Of a stretch of DNA of 64,000 nt, positions 53,622 to 63,805 are shown piece after piece (the first letter of the stretch is position 1; the number at the start of each line of letters is the position of its first letter). This DNA comes from Lysinibacillus sphaericus (GTDB taxonomy: Bacteria > Bacillota > Bacilli > Bacillales_A > Planococcaceae). The notes beneath the pieces were generated by a model. That model was given only the letters and a program-made list of their open reading frames with translations, was not told where the DNA came from and did no database searches. The position numbers and the translations under genes are program-made. The stretch lies in the NCBI RefSeq assembly GCF_002982115.1, contig NZ_CP019980.1:1186001-1250000 (forward strand). The letters are read 5' to 3'.

Positions 53622-54656
53622 ATGAAAGTAGGAATTGTTGGTGCAACAGGTTATGGAGGGTTAGAATTAATTCGTTTTTTACATAATCATCCAGTGGTTG
53701 AACAGATAGATTTATTTACATCTTCTGAAGAAGGTGTCGTTTTTTCTTCGAAGTTCGGACATTTAGTAACAATTATAGATTCGCCATTGCAAAAAATAGA
53801 TTATGAAGCATTATCGAAATTGGATGTCGTATTTGCAAGTACGCCTTCGGGTGTGACAAGTGAGTTATTACCACCTTTAGTTGGAAAAGGTCCGAAGTTA
53901 ATTGATTTATCAGGTGATTTTCGTTTAAAGAATCCAGCAAGTTATGAACAATGGTACGGCAAAAAGGCAGCACCACTAGAAATTATTGAGCAAAGTGTTT
54001 ATGGCTTAACAGAGTGGAATGCGCATAATGTCAAAAATGCCTCTCTTATTGCGAATCCAGGATGCTATCCAACAGCTGTTCTGCTGTCGTTATTACCTTT
54101 ATTAAAAGCGCAATTGATCGACCCGAATTATCTCGTTATTGATGCGAAAAGTGGTATTTCTGGTGCTGGCAATAAACCATCGCAAACAACGCACTTTAGT
54201 GAAGTGAACGAAAGCTTCTCCATTTATAAAACAAATACACATCAACATATTCCAGAAATTGAGCAAGCCATTTCAATGTTTGCCAATGTGGAGACGACCA
54301 TTACTTTTAATACACATTTAGTTCCAATGACACGAGGTATTTTATCGACAGCGTATGCACCCGTAATGCCTGGCATTACTGAGGAACAATTAGTGACTTG
54401 CCTACAAACAACATATGAAAAACATCCATTTGTCCGAGTGATAACAGATATTAATAGCCTTACTACAAATCGTGTGAAGGGCTCTAACTATTGTGATATT
54501 TTCGTAAAAGTTGATAGCCGTACAAATCGAGCAACCATTGTTGCAGTTATTGATAATTTAGTTAAAGGTGCTGCTGGGCAAGCGATTCAAAATATGAATG
54601 TACAATTGGATTTACCACAAACAACAGGCCTAGATGTCGTGCCATTGTTCATTTAA
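53622..54656 (+). CDS. argC: N-acetyl-gamma-glutamyl-phosphate reductase
   Basis: This 344-residue NADPH-dependent enzyme reduces N-acetylglutamyl phosphate to the semialdehyde in arginine synthesis. The N-terminal NADP loop is VGIVGATGYGGLELIRFL, the catalytic cysteine lies in ANPGCYPTAVLL near residue 147, and AKSGISGAGNKP and the HQHIPEIEQ segment are conserved. ATG 53622 follows GAGGTG; an in-frame GTG at 53613 lies inside the SD. It is the first gene of argCJBD. A repeat element separates it from argJ. Confidence 0.95.
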   Translation: MKVGIVGATGYGGLELIRFLHNHPVVEQIDLFTSSEEGVVFSSKFGHLVTIIDSPLQKIDYEALSKLDVVFASTPSGVTSELLPPLVGKGPKLIDLSGDFRLKNPASYEQWYGKKAAPLEIIEQSVYGLTEWNAHNVKNASLIANPGCYPTAVLLSLLPLLKAQLIDPNYLVIDAKSGISGAGNKPSQTTHFSEVNESFSIYKTNTHQHIPEIEQAISMFANVETTITFNTHLVPMTRGILSTAYAPVMPGITEEQLVTCLQTTYEKHPFVRVITDINSLTTNRVKGSNYCDIFVKVDSRTNRATIVAVIDNLVKGAAGQAIQNMNVQLDLPQTTGLDVVPLFI

Positions 54657-54657
54657 G

Positions 54658-54711
54658 TGCCAGTCACCTAAACGATTTTGAATATTTAGAATTGTTTTGG
54701 TGCCAGTCACC
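54658..54711. repeat. Dispersed palindromic element, family A, complete copy inside argC-argJ
   Basis: GTGCCAGTCACC at 54658-54669 and GGTGCCAGTCACC at 54699-54711 flank a 38-bp block (CACC at 54665 to GGTG at 54702) that matches the 4.35-kb copy at 31 of 38 positions. It is inserted inside the arg operon between the argC stop and the argJ SD, with a further CAGTCAC at 54711-54717. Confidence 0.75.
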
Positions 54712-54743
54712 AGTCACTCTTGAAACTAAGGAGGAATTAGTTT

Positions 54744-55976
54744 ATGACATTAACAGCGTCAACAAACATTATGAAAAAATTATCAAGTAAAAACATCGTA
54801 TCGCCCAAAGGGTTTAAAGCAGCGGGGTTACATTGTGGATTAAAGCATAAGAAAAAAGATTTAGCCATTTTAGTTAGTGACGTACCAGCAAGTGTAGCTG
54901 GCGTATTTACTACAAATGCGGTTCAGGCAGCACCATTAAAAGTAACGAAAGAAGTTGTTTACACAACAAAAAAAATGCAGGCAATGATTGTCAACTCCGG
55001 TAATGCGAATGCTTGTACGGGTAAGCAAGGTGTAAAGGATGCGCAAACAATGCAAGCTTTAACCGCTGAAAAGTTAGGGATTGCAGCAAATTTAGTTGGT
55101 GTGTGCTCAACGGGTGTAATTGGTGAAATTATGAATATGGAGCCAGTAGCTAGCGGGATATCGCAACTACAACCAAAAGATTGCTTAGAGAGTGCAATTG
55201 ATTTTGCACAGGCCATTATGACAACTGATACTGTTATGAAAAATACAAGCTATAGCACAATCATTGATGGCAAAGAGATTATTATTGCAGGTGTAGCGAA
55301 AGGTTCGGGAATGATTGAACCTAATATGGCAACAATGCTAGGTTTTATTACAACAGATGCGAATATTGAATCGCATGTATTACAAGCAGCTTTATCAGAT
55401 ATTACGAACCTAACATTTAATGCCATTACAGTGGATGGCGATACATCGACAAATGATACGGTCGTCGTGATGGCAAACGGTGTAGCTGGCAATAATTCTT
55501 TAACATCAGCACACCCTGATTGGCATAACTTCTACTATACCTTAAAAACCGTGGCACAAGACTTAGCCAAAATGATTGCAAAAGATGGAGAAGGTGCAAC
55601 GAAACTAATTGAGGTGGAAGTAGAAGGTGCTATTTCAGATGACGAGGCACGTAAAATCGCGAAAACAGTAGTTGGGTCGCCACTTGTCAAAACAGCTGTA
55701 TTTGGTTGCGATGCGAACTGGGGACGTATTATTGCAGCGGTTGGCTATAGTGGCGCGACAGTTGACCCTGACAAAATTACCATTCAAATTGGTGGCGCAA
55801 CAATGGTTGAAAACGGAGAGCCAATTGCCTTTTCAGAAGATGAATTAATCCAAATTTTAAAAATGCATGAAGTTAAAATTCACGTGTCACTTGGCATAGG
55901 TGAAGGCAAAGGGCATGCTTGGGGATGTGACTTAACGTATGACTATGTTCAAATCAATGCATCATACCGCTCGTAA
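54744..55976 (+). CDS. argJ: Bifunctional ornithine acetyltransferase / N-acetylglutamate synthase
   Basis: This 410-residue enzyme transfers the acetyl group from N-acetylornithine to glutamate, and in Bacillus also makes N-acetylglutamate from acetyl-CoA. It is cleaved autocatalytically before T197 in PNMATMLGF to give two chains. NSGNANACTGKQG and VDGDTSTNDTVVVMANG are conserved. An AAGGAGG lies before the ATG, so it has its own ribosome entry despite the repeat element upstream. Confidence 0.95.
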   Translation: MTLTASTNIMKKLSSKNIVSPKGFKAAGLHCGLKHKKKDLAILVSDVPASVAGVFTTNAVQAAPLKVTKEVVYTTKKMQAMIVNSGNANACTGKQGVKDAQTMQALTAEKLGIAANLVGVCSTGVIGEIMNMEPVASGISQLQPKDCLESAIDFAQAIMTTDTVMKNTSYSTIIDGKEIIIAGVAKGSGMIEPNMATMLGFITTDANIESHVLQAALSDITNLTFNAITVDGDTSTNDTVVVMANGVAGNNSLTSAHPDWHNFYYTLKTVAQDLAKMIAKDGEGATKLIEVEVEGAISDDEARKIAKTVVGSPLVKTAVFGCDANWGRIIAAVGYSGATVDPDKITIQIGGATMVENGEPIAFSEDELIQILKMHEVKIHVSLGIGEGKGHAWGCDLTYDYVQINASYRS

Positions 55977-56703
55977 ACGCATGGTGATTAAGCTAGGTGG
56001 TAGTACGCTTGAAGGCTTAAATGACGATTTTTTTGACAATTTTAAAAAGCTACAAGAGAGTGGCGTTGAACTTATTATTACACATGGCGGCGGCCCTGCT
56101 ATTAATCGGGAGCTAGCTGCACGAGATATTGAATCTCATACATTAAATGGTATTCGCGTAACGAGTGAAGCAGCAATGGATGTTGTCCAGTCTACATTAA
56201 TCGGGAATGTTAATCCTGCGCTAGTACACGAGTTAACAACAGCGGGGATTGCGGCAGTCGGTTTAAATGGCTTTGATGGGCAATTACTTATAGCAGACTT
56301 TTTAGACAAGGACATATACGGCTTTGTAGGTGAGATACAATCCGTGAACACATCGCTGTTAGAAGCATTAATTGCTGCTGGAATTGTGCCAGTCATCGCG
56401 TGTGTTGGGGCGAATCTAGAGGGTCAAGCGCTTAATATTAACGGAGACACTGTGGCGAGTGAAGTAGCTCTCGCTGTGGGAGCGGAGAGTTTACTTCTTG
56501 TTACGGATGTCTCCGGTATTCGTATTCAAGGCGACTATCAAACAGAAGTAACGCCTTCATTAATAACACAGTGGATTGAGGAAGGTCATATTTACGGTGG
56601 GATGATTCCAAAAGTGCAAGGGGCACTCGATTGTCTAAATGCAGGAATTCCATCAGTGCAGATTGTTGGAGATACATTAGTAGGTACAACGATTTTGCCG
56701 TAA
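55957..56703 (+). CDS. argB: Acetylglutamate kinase
   Basis: This kinase of about 248 residues phosphorylates N-acetylglutamate. It has VIKLGGSTLEGL, ITHGGGPAINREL and the C-terminal GGMIPKVQGALDCL, all typical of the amino acid kinase fold. The frame opens within argJ. The start is uncertain: ATG 55957 or 55981 (4 bp after the argJ stop) are the best two and neither has an SD, so translation probably depends on coupling to argJ. Confidence 0.9.
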   Translation: MHHTARKRMVIKLGGSTLEGLNDDFFDNFKKLQESGVELIITHGGGPAINRELAARDIESHTLNGIRVTSEAAMDVVQSTLIGNVNPALVHELTTAGIAAVGLNGFDGQLLIADFLDKDIYGFVGEIQSVNTSLLEALIAAGIVPVIACVGANLEGQALNINGDTVASEVALAVGAESLLLVTDVSGIRIQGDYQTEVTPSLITQWIEEGHIYGGMIPKVQGALDCLNAGIPSVQIVGDTLVGTTILP

Positions 56704-56768
56704 GGGGAAGGGATGGACGTCATGTTGTGGAGATGACGTCCTAAAAAATAACTTGGGGAGCTGATAGA

Positions 56769-57899
56769 ATGAGTGCTTTATTTGGAAACTATGGCAAACG
56801 TCGTGCACAAATCGTAAAAGGGCAAGGAACTGTTGTGGAAGATGCTAGTGGCAAAAAGTATTTAGATTTCACAAGCGGCATTGCTGTTGTTAGTCTTGGG
56901 CATGCACATCCTGCTATTGTCAAAGCGATTCAAGAACAAAGTGAAAAACTTTGGCATATATCGAATTTATTTGATATACCTGGGCAAGAAAAAGTTGCCC
57001 AAAAATTAGTGGCAGATACACATTTGAAGTATGCGTTTTTCTGTAATAGTGGTGCTGAAGCTAATGAAGCGGCCATCAAACTAGCACGTAAGCATACTGG
57101 AAAACATCATATCATTACTTTTGAAAAATCATTCCACGGTCGCACGTTTGGCGCAATGTCAGCAACTGGTCAAGGTAAGGTACATAATGGATTTGGACCA
57201 CTTGTCGATAAATTTACAACACTTCCATTCAATGATGTAGCGGCACTTGAGGCAACCGTTGACGATTCAGTTGCAGCCATTATGCTGGAGATGATTCAAG
57301 GTGAGGGTGGTGTTAATAGTGTAACGCCTGAATTTGCAGCTGCTATCGCCAAAATTTGCGAAGACAAAGGTGTTTTATTAATTGTCGATGAGGTGCAAAC
57401 TGGTATTGGAAGAACAGGGACGCGCTATGCATATGAGCAAACCGTGTTACAACCAAATATTGTGACATTAGCAAAAGGCTTAGGCGGAGGATTCCCAGTG
57501 GGAGGAATGTTAGGTACAGCAGAGTTCTATGACACATTCGGTCCAGGGACGCATGGTACAACATTTGGTGGGAATCCATTAGCAATGCATGTTGCGGAAA
57601 CGGTCCTTGATTATGTATTTGAGCCAAGTTTTTTAGAAAATGTGCAAGACTTATCTTCATATTTTGTGAAGCAATTGCAAGCCAATTTACCAACAAGTTA
57701 TACGGTACAAGGGCAAGGATTATTACTTGGAATCGGTTGCGGTGAAGCGGAAGTAGCGCCTTATATTACAGCAGCGGAGGAAAAGGGGTTACTACTGGTA
57801 GGCGCAGGCCCAAATGTCATTCGACTTTTACCACCGCTTACAGTGACTAAAGCAGAGATTGACGAAGCTGTACAAATTTTAAAAACAATTTTACGATAA
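56769..57899 (+). CDS. argD: Acetylornithine aminotransferase
   Basis: This 376-residue class III PLP aminotransferase converts N-acetylglutamate semialdehyde to N-acetylornithine. K236 in TLAKGLGGGFPVGGM is the PLP lysine. Further signatures are FCNSGAEANEAAIKLAR, FEKSFHGRTFGAMSATG and VDEVQTGIGRTGT. It ends the argCJBD unit; no carbamoyl-phosphate or argF genes follow. Confidence 0.95.
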   Translation: MSALFGNYGKRRAQIVKGQGTVVEDASGKKYLDFTSGIAVVSLGHAHPAIVKAIQEQSEKLWHISNLFDIPGQEKVAQKLVADTHLKYAFFCNSGAEANEAAIKLARKHTGKHHIITFEKSFHGRTFGAMSATGQGKVHNGFGPLVDKFTTLPFNDVAALEATVDDSVAAIMLEMIQGEGGVNSVTPEFAAAIAKICEDKGVLLIVDEVQTGIGRTGTRYAYEQTVLQPNIVTLAKGLGGGFPVGGMLGTAEFYDTFGPGTHGTTFGGNPLAMHVAETVLDYVFEPSFLENVQDLSSYFVKQLQANLPTSYTVQGQGLLLGIGCGEAEVAPYITAAEEKGLLLVGAGPNVIRLLPPLTVTKAEIDEAVQILKTILR

Positions 57900-57935
57900 T
57901 CTATCGTTGGCTTGTAAACTACTATAGATAAAACG

Positions 57936-57977
57936 AAAAAAGTGTTAGGTTGACTGCAATCAATCTAACACTTTTTT
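57936..57977. repeat. Dispersed hairpin element, family B, copy 3
   Basis: AAAAAAGTGTTAGGTTGACTGCAATCAATCTAACACTTTTTT-type palindrome (one G-T pair) between the convergent argD and epimerase genes. The shared flank TTTTTTGCTTTGCTAT is similar to the 43.9-kb copy. Confidence 0.8.
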
Positions 57978-58051
57978 GCTTTGCTATCCGTTTTATGGCG
58001 GTTGTTTTCTGGAAGTTTTCCTAGCGATTCACTAGCAAGTGGAGCGATATT

Positions 58052-58933
58052 TTATTGGAGTTGTTTCACTAATGTCGTAACAAGACTCGGAAGCCAATCG
58101 TTTAAATGGCTGAATTTAAAGCCTGCTGCTTCTGCTTTTGCATTCGACATATACCAATGTGTTGGAATGCCATAAGGTGATTGTGATGTTTCATCACCGC
58201 CAATAAGTGATACTTTGGCTTGTTTTCCTGTTTCCTGCTCAATAAGTGCAAGTAATGCCTGTAAGGAAATAGTACCTGTTGCTGTGGCGTTATACGGACC
58301 TTCAATCGGTGCAGTTCCAGCAAAATATAAAAATGCTGCTGCTTCATCGTCGGTAATATAACTCATTTTTGCTTCAATATTTGGCATGGATATTGGTTGG
58401 CCATTTAAAATGCGCTCAACATGGAAATGTAACCGACGAGTATAGTCATGTTCACCAAGGACAATTGGGAAACGTACAGCGACAACTGGAAATGTTGCTT
58501 CTTTAAAAAGGACAGCTTCTGCTTGCCGTTTGCCTTCACCGTATGTGAAATCATCTCTATCGCCCATACGAATCTCGTAGTCATACGGATTAAAATCAGT
58601 TTCAGATTTCATCTTTCCATCTGCTTCATACGTCGAGAGCGTTGAGGTAAAGACGAGCTTTTTAGTTTTATTTTGTAATATTTGCGCAATTTTCTGGGCT
58701 TCATTTGGAGAGTAACAAATATTATCGTAGACGATATCCCATGTTGTAGTAGCGAGTGCTTTTGTCAATGCTTCAACATCATTGCGATCAACCGAAAGCT
58801 GTTGAACTTGTGCTCCAAAAGGATTGCCACTTTGACCGCGAGTTAAAATCGTAACGTCATGGTTATTCTCAAGGCAAAGCTCCACCAATTTTTTACCGAA
58901 AAAGCGTGTGCCCCCTAAAACTAGAATGTTCAT
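58052..58933 (-). CDS. NAD(P)-dependent epimerase/reductase-like protein
   Basis: This 293-residue Rossmann-fold protein begins MNILVLGGTRFFGKKLVELCLENNHDVTILTRG, an atypical extended-SDR nucleotide motif (GGTRFFG), and contains SDR-like positions such as DNICYSPNEAQKIAQIL. It lacks the standard YxxxK in an obvious place, so catalytic activity is not certain. ATG 58933 follows AAAGGGG; the longer in-frame start at 58975 has no SD. Substrate unknown. Confidence 0.8.
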   Translation of the reverse strand: MNILVLGGTRFFGKKLVELCLENNHDVTILTRGQSGNPFGAQVQQLSVDRNDVEALTKALATTTWDIVYDNICYSPNEAQKIAQILQNKTKKLVFTSTLSTYEADGKMKSETDFNPYDYEIRMGDRDDFTYGEGKRQAEAVLFKEATFPVVAVRFPIVLGEHDYTRRLHFHVERILNGQPISMPNIEAKMSYITDDEAAAFLYFAGTAPIEGPYNATATGTISLQALLALIEQETGKQAKVSLIGGDETSQSPYGIPTHWYMSNAKAEAAGFKFSHLNDWLPSLVTTLVKQLQ

Positions 58934-58973
58934 GTTATCTACCCCTTTGTTTAGTAGTCCTCTTAATAATGAC

Positions 58974-59020
58974 AAAAAAATAGGCTTACTACAATTGAAA
59001 TTTCAATGTAGTAAGCCTAA
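58974..59020 (-). terminator. Terminator after the PBP gene
   Basis: TAGGCTTACTAC and GTAGTAAGCCTA pair around a second palindrome (ATTGAAATTTCAAT). On the minus strand TATTTTTTTG follows. Confidence 0.9.
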
Positions 59021-59024
59021 ATGA

Positions 59025-62000
59025 TTATTCTGTAGGTGGTTCTGTAGGTGGTGTCGTCTCTCCGTTATTTCCTCCAGTAGAGCCAGAGCCATTGTTAGAG
59101 CCGTTGCCACTAGAGCCGGAACCATTGTTACCATTAGAGCCGTTGCCACTAGAGCCAGAGCCATTGTTAGAGCCGTTGCCGCTAGAGCCAGAGCCATTGC
59201 CACTAGAGCCGTTGCCGTTAGAGCCAGAACCATTGCCACCAGAGCCATTATTGCCAGAACCATTGCCATTATTCCCATTGACTGGTGGAATAGGAACGTC
59301 TGGCGTCGTTGGTTGTTCGCCTTTGTCCTCTTCTTCTGGTTTTGTCTCACTACCACCTGTTGACGCAACATTTGACTGTGGTGAAGTTAAACCAGTAATA
59401 TCAACTGCTACAACTACATACGCTTGTCCGCTTGCGACGGTTATACTTTGCGTTGCTTCTAGCACCGAAGTAACTAGTGTGTTACCACCATTTGTTACAT
59501 TATAAATTCGATAGCCTACCACATCATTAGATGAGCTACTCCAAGATAGTGTATTGCCTGAAATGGATGCTGTTACAGCCGCTGGCGGACTACCATCTGC
59601 TGGGAAGTCGACAGCTGATACAGATGAATTTGATAGTGATGAATTTTTAGGAAGTAGGCTTGCAGGGTTCCCACCCAGTCTACCTAACATCCGTTTAATA
59701 AAGGCTTGGTTAATACCAGCGCCACTAGATTTTACAAATTCTGCTGGTGTGTTTGGATGTGCATTATACGTTTTACCTTTAATTGTTACGACGCTTGATG
59801 AAGCGAGGCTATCATCAGGTCGTGACGGTAAAAATACTTTCGCGTTAAATAAATCTGAGCGTACCAATCCTGCATTTGCACAAGCGGCAGAAGGTGCTAG
59901 ACCAGAAATACCACAGAATGAAGCAGTCACAACATTTTTTGGTGCCTTAAAGTTTGAAGGAGCATCAATTAATTTAGGATCTACATCATACATAGAATTC
60001 ATTAAAGTACCCCATAGCTTGTTAATACGTACACTTGGTTGTAAATACGTGTTATTAAAGGCATAAAGTGAGCGTTGTTTATCGTAGCCCATCCATACAC
60101 CAAGTGAAACATTTGGATTATAGCCTACTAACCAGACATCATTATAGTTTTGGGAAGTACCTGTTTTAGCTGCAAAATCAGAAGAGAATTTTAATGTATT
60201 TCTTGCAACTGTACCTGTTCCTTTTGTTAAAACATCTCGTAACATATCCGTTACGATATAAGATGTCTCAGGGCTAAACACTTGTACAGGTTCAACTTTA
60301 TGTTGGTAAATAAGATTTCCATCTTGGTCTTCGATTTTTTCAATCATATAAGCATCGATAAATTGACCACCGTTTGCAAAAGTTGCAAACGCATTTGTAT
60401 TTTCTTCAACAGTTGTACCTATTTGTAAAGCACCAATCCCTGTTGAAGGATTTGTATAGTCTTCAGGTTTTAATTGTGAGAAGTCCATTTTTGCTAAAAA
60501 TTCAGCGGGACGTCTATTTAAAATATCATAGTATAAGCGTAGCGCTGAAATGTTTGTTGAGTCAGCTAACGCTTCACGTGCTGGAATAAGACCACGCTCA
60601 TCGTTCGTCAAATAGTTCGTTGGACTCCAATCGCCAATAGAGAACTTGACGTCAACTAATGGACTTCCTGCACCAATTACGCCATATTCAATGGCTGGGG
60701 CATAGACAAGTAATGGTTTCATAGTTGAACCGTTCGAGCGGTAAGCTTTAGTAGCGTGGTTTAATTGATTTATTTTAAAATCACGACCACCTAGGAAGCT
60801 TAAAATTCGACCTGTGCTATTTTCGATTAAAATACTACCAACTTGAACAGGCATTTGCACATCGATTTCCTCACCTGTTACAGGATCTTTGCCTTTACCC
60901 GTATATGTCTGACCGTAGTATTTAAAATTATCGGCTGCTTTTTGCATAGCATCAAACATATCCTTGTTGATAGTGGAATAAATACGATAACCTTTTGAAC
61001 GAATGTCTCGGTCTGCCAAAATCGAATATTTTTCTTGTAATTTTTCTTCCGTTTTTAAACGTTCTGAATCAATACCATCTTCATTGGCTAGTTTTTCAGC
61101 AATAATTTCTTTTGCTCGTTCCTCTAGCTCAAACGTTAACCATGGATAACGATCCTCTGGACGTGCTTCTGGTGTACGGAAGTCTGCTGTAATGTCATAT
61201 GCGAGCGCATCTTCATACTGTTTTTCATTAATGTAGCCAGCTTCATTCATGCGGTAGAGCACCGTTTTCATACGATCGATGCCTAATTTTAATGCTTCTT
61301 CACTTTTTAGCACACCTGTATTTGTAAATGGTGTGTAAGTATACGGTGCCTGAGGAATACCAGCTATGTAAGCGGCTTGAGGAAGCGTTAAATCCTTTGC
61401 TTTCACATTAAAAATACCTTCAGCTGCTGTTTCAATACCTGCGATATTACGCCCTGTTGCATTTCGACCATAAGGAATAATATTTAAGTATGCCTCTAAT
61501 ATTTCTTCCTTTGTCATAAAGTGCTCTAAGCGCATGGCAAGTAGCAGTTCCTTCGCTTTTCGCTCATAGGAAACTTCATTTGTTAACACTTGGTTTTTAA
61601 TAAGTTGCTGTGTTAATGTAGAGCCACCTGTCTGTGTGGCAGAGTTTGTAACGTCTTGCAGCAATCCTCGAATAACAGCTTTTGGAACAATTCCATTATG
61701 TTCACGGAAATATTCATCTTCCGTTGCGAGTACTGCATTAATTAAGTCAGGGGCTACTGCGCTAAGAGACGTTTCACGACGTTCTAAATCTGTACGCAAT
61801 TTTCCCATATAAATATCGTTGGCAAAATAAATTTCACTTGTTTCCTCATAGTTGAAGATAAGGTTTCGTAACTCTTCTTTCGAACGTAAAGGTTCTTCTT
61901 GTACAAGTGAGGCAAAATAGCCGGCGCCAACAGAACCAACAAATACAGTGCCTACCAATGCAAAGACTAAAAATAGTAAAAATAAGTTCCAGACGACGCT

Positions 62001-62084
62001 GCCTGAAATACGTAATGTCTTCATCCATTTTTGTTCGAGAAATGCATCGATCTTTACATTGATTTTCTCAATCCAATCCTTCAA
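59025..62084 (-). CDS. Class A penicillin-binding protein (transglycosylase/transpeptidase)
   Basis: This 1019-residue bifunctional enzyme polymerises and cross-links peptidoglycan. After a cytoplasmic start and one membrane segment (about 29-57), the transglycosylase domain has E122 in the EDEYFREHNG motif and GSTLTQQLIKN (154-164). The transpeptidase domain has S453-TMK, STN (509-511) and KTGT (640-643). A fibronectin-III-like domain (about 835-910) and a Gly/Ser/Asn repeat tail (about 935-1010) with a PTEPPTE end follow, as in PBP1 of Bacillus. No gene symbol is certain. It lies next to the tyrS leader, divergent. Confidence 0.92.
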   Translation of the reverse strand: MKDWIEKINVKIDAFLEQKWMKTLRISGSVVWNLFLLFLVFALVGTVFVGSVGAGYFASLVQEEPLRSKEELRNLIFNYEETSEIYFANDIYMGKLRTDLERRETSLSAVAPDLINAVLATEDEYFREHNGIVPKAVIRGLLQDVTNSATQTGGSTLTQQLIKNQVLTNEVSYERKAKELLLAMRLEHFMTKEEILEAYLNIIPYGRNATGRNIAGIETAAEGIFNVKAKDLTLPQAAYIAGIPQAPYTYTPFTNTGVLKSEEALKLGIDRMKTVLYRMNEAGYINEKQYEDALAYDITADFRTPEARPEDRYPWLTFELEERAKEIIAEKLANEDGIDSERLKTEEKLQEKYSILADRDIRSKGYRIYSTINKDMFDAMQKAADNFKYYGQTYTGKGKDPVTGEEIDVQMPVQVGSILIENSTGRILSFLGGRDFKINQLNHATKAYRSNGSTMKPLLVYAPAIEYGVIGAGSPLVDVKFSIGDWSPTNYLTNDERGLIPAREALADSTNISALRLYYDILNRRPAEFLAKMDFSQLKPEDYTNPSTGIGALQIGTTVEENTNAFATFANGGQFIDAYMIEKIEDQDGNLIYQHKVEPVQVFSPETSYIVTDMLRDVLTKGTGTVARNTLKFSSDFAAKTGTSQNYNDVWLVGYNPNVSLGVWMGYDKQRSLYAFNNTYLQPSVRINKLWGTLMNSMYDVDPKLIDAPSNFKAPKNVVTASFCGISGLAPSAACANAGLVRSDLFNAKVFLPSRPDDSLASSSVVTIKGKTYNAHPNTPAEFVKSSGAGINQAFIKRMLGRLGGNPASLLPKNSSLSNSSVSAVDFPADGSPPAAVTASISGNTLSWSSSSNDVVGYRIYNVTNGGNTLVTSVLEATQSITVASGQAYVVVAVDITGLTSPQSNVASTGGSETKPEEEDKGEQPTTPDVPIPPVNGNNGNGSGNNGSGGNGSGSNGNGSSGNGSGSSGNGSNNGSGSSGNGSNGNNGSGSSGNGSNNGSGSTGGNNGETTPPTEPPTE
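59085..59275. repeat. Low-complexity repeat DNA encoding the PBP tail
   Basis: Units of GSSGNGSNN-type codons repeat with small variations at the 3' end of the PBP gene. Such DNA varies in copy number by slippage. A plus-strand open frame here (59092-59505) is a mirror of the repeats and is not a gene. Confidence 0.8.
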
Positions 62085-62146
62085 GGTATCGACCTCCTAA
62101 AATCTTGTTTATTATAGCATATAATGAATTGTCTCGAACATAGTTA

Positions 62147-62174
62147 TTGACATTGAAAGAGAATCGTATAGAAT
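62147..62174 (+). promoter_or_regulatory. Promoter of the tyrS T-box leader
   Basis: TTGACA and TAGAAT with a 16-bp spacer lie upstream of the T-box leader. Confidence 0.65.
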
Positions 62175-62184
62175 AATGCTTATA

Positions 62185-62421
62185 GTTTTCTAGTGATGAA
62201 GAGTTTGCAGTAGTATCTATATTCCCTGTTTAGAGAGCCAGCGGTTGGTGAAAGCTGGTCATAATGTAGAGACGAATTACGTACTTGGAGCTTAGACGTG
62301 CGCGCCTGCGATAAAGGCGGCTGAATGAAGAGGAAGATGGATGACATCTTCAAGCTGGGTGGTACCGCGTTAGTTATTAACGTCCCTGCATGCAATTTGT
62401 TGCGTGTAGGGACCTTTTTGT
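62185..62421 (+). promoter_or_regulatory. Tyrosine T-box riboswitch (leader of tyrS)
   Basis: The leader contains the AGAGAGCCAGCGGTTGGTGAAAGCTGG-type stem I start (62233 on, shown here by its AGAGAGCC and GGTGAAAGCTGG motifs), a candidate tyrosine specifier TAC at 62278-62280 in the stem I bulge, the T-box core TGGGTGGTACCGCG at 62356-62369, and a terminator hairpin (62382-62421). Uncharged tRNA-Tyr would stabilise the antiterminator and permit tyrS transcription. Confidence 0.93.
62382..62421 (+). terminator. T-box terminator hairpin
   Basis: GTCCCTGCATGCAA and TTGCGTGTAGGGAC pair, followed by CTTTTTG. It competes with the antiterminator that includes the T-box core. Confidence 0.9.
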
Positions 62422-62449
62422 TTCTACACGCTAAAAGATGACAATTTAG

Positions 62450-63729
<1,280 letters not shown>

Positions 63730-63730
<1 letters not shown>

Positions 63731-63762
63731 GTGTCAGGCACTCAAACAATTTTCACACAATT
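63730..63762. repeat. Partial copy of palindromic family A after tyrS
   Basis: GGTGTCAGGCACTCAAACAATTTTCACAC aligns with the left half of the element at 54658-54680. It lies between the convergent tyrS and the cobalamin-type binding protein. Confidence 0.45.
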
Positions 63763-63763
63763 C

Positions 63764-63805
63764 AACCTCCCTTCGAATGGATCACTTCGAGGGAGGTTTT
63801 TGTTT
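63764..63805. terminator. Terminator between tyrS and the last gene
   Basis: AACCTCCCTTCGAA and TTCGAGGGAGGTT form a strong stem with an 8-nt loop, followed by TTTTGTTTT. Confidence 0.9.

Noticed and set aside
59003..59505. Open frames in other phases and on the plus strand at the PBP tail
   Set aside because: They arise from the repeated Gly/Ser/Asn codons and contain only Pro/Leu/Glu or Met/Ala/Leu repeats.
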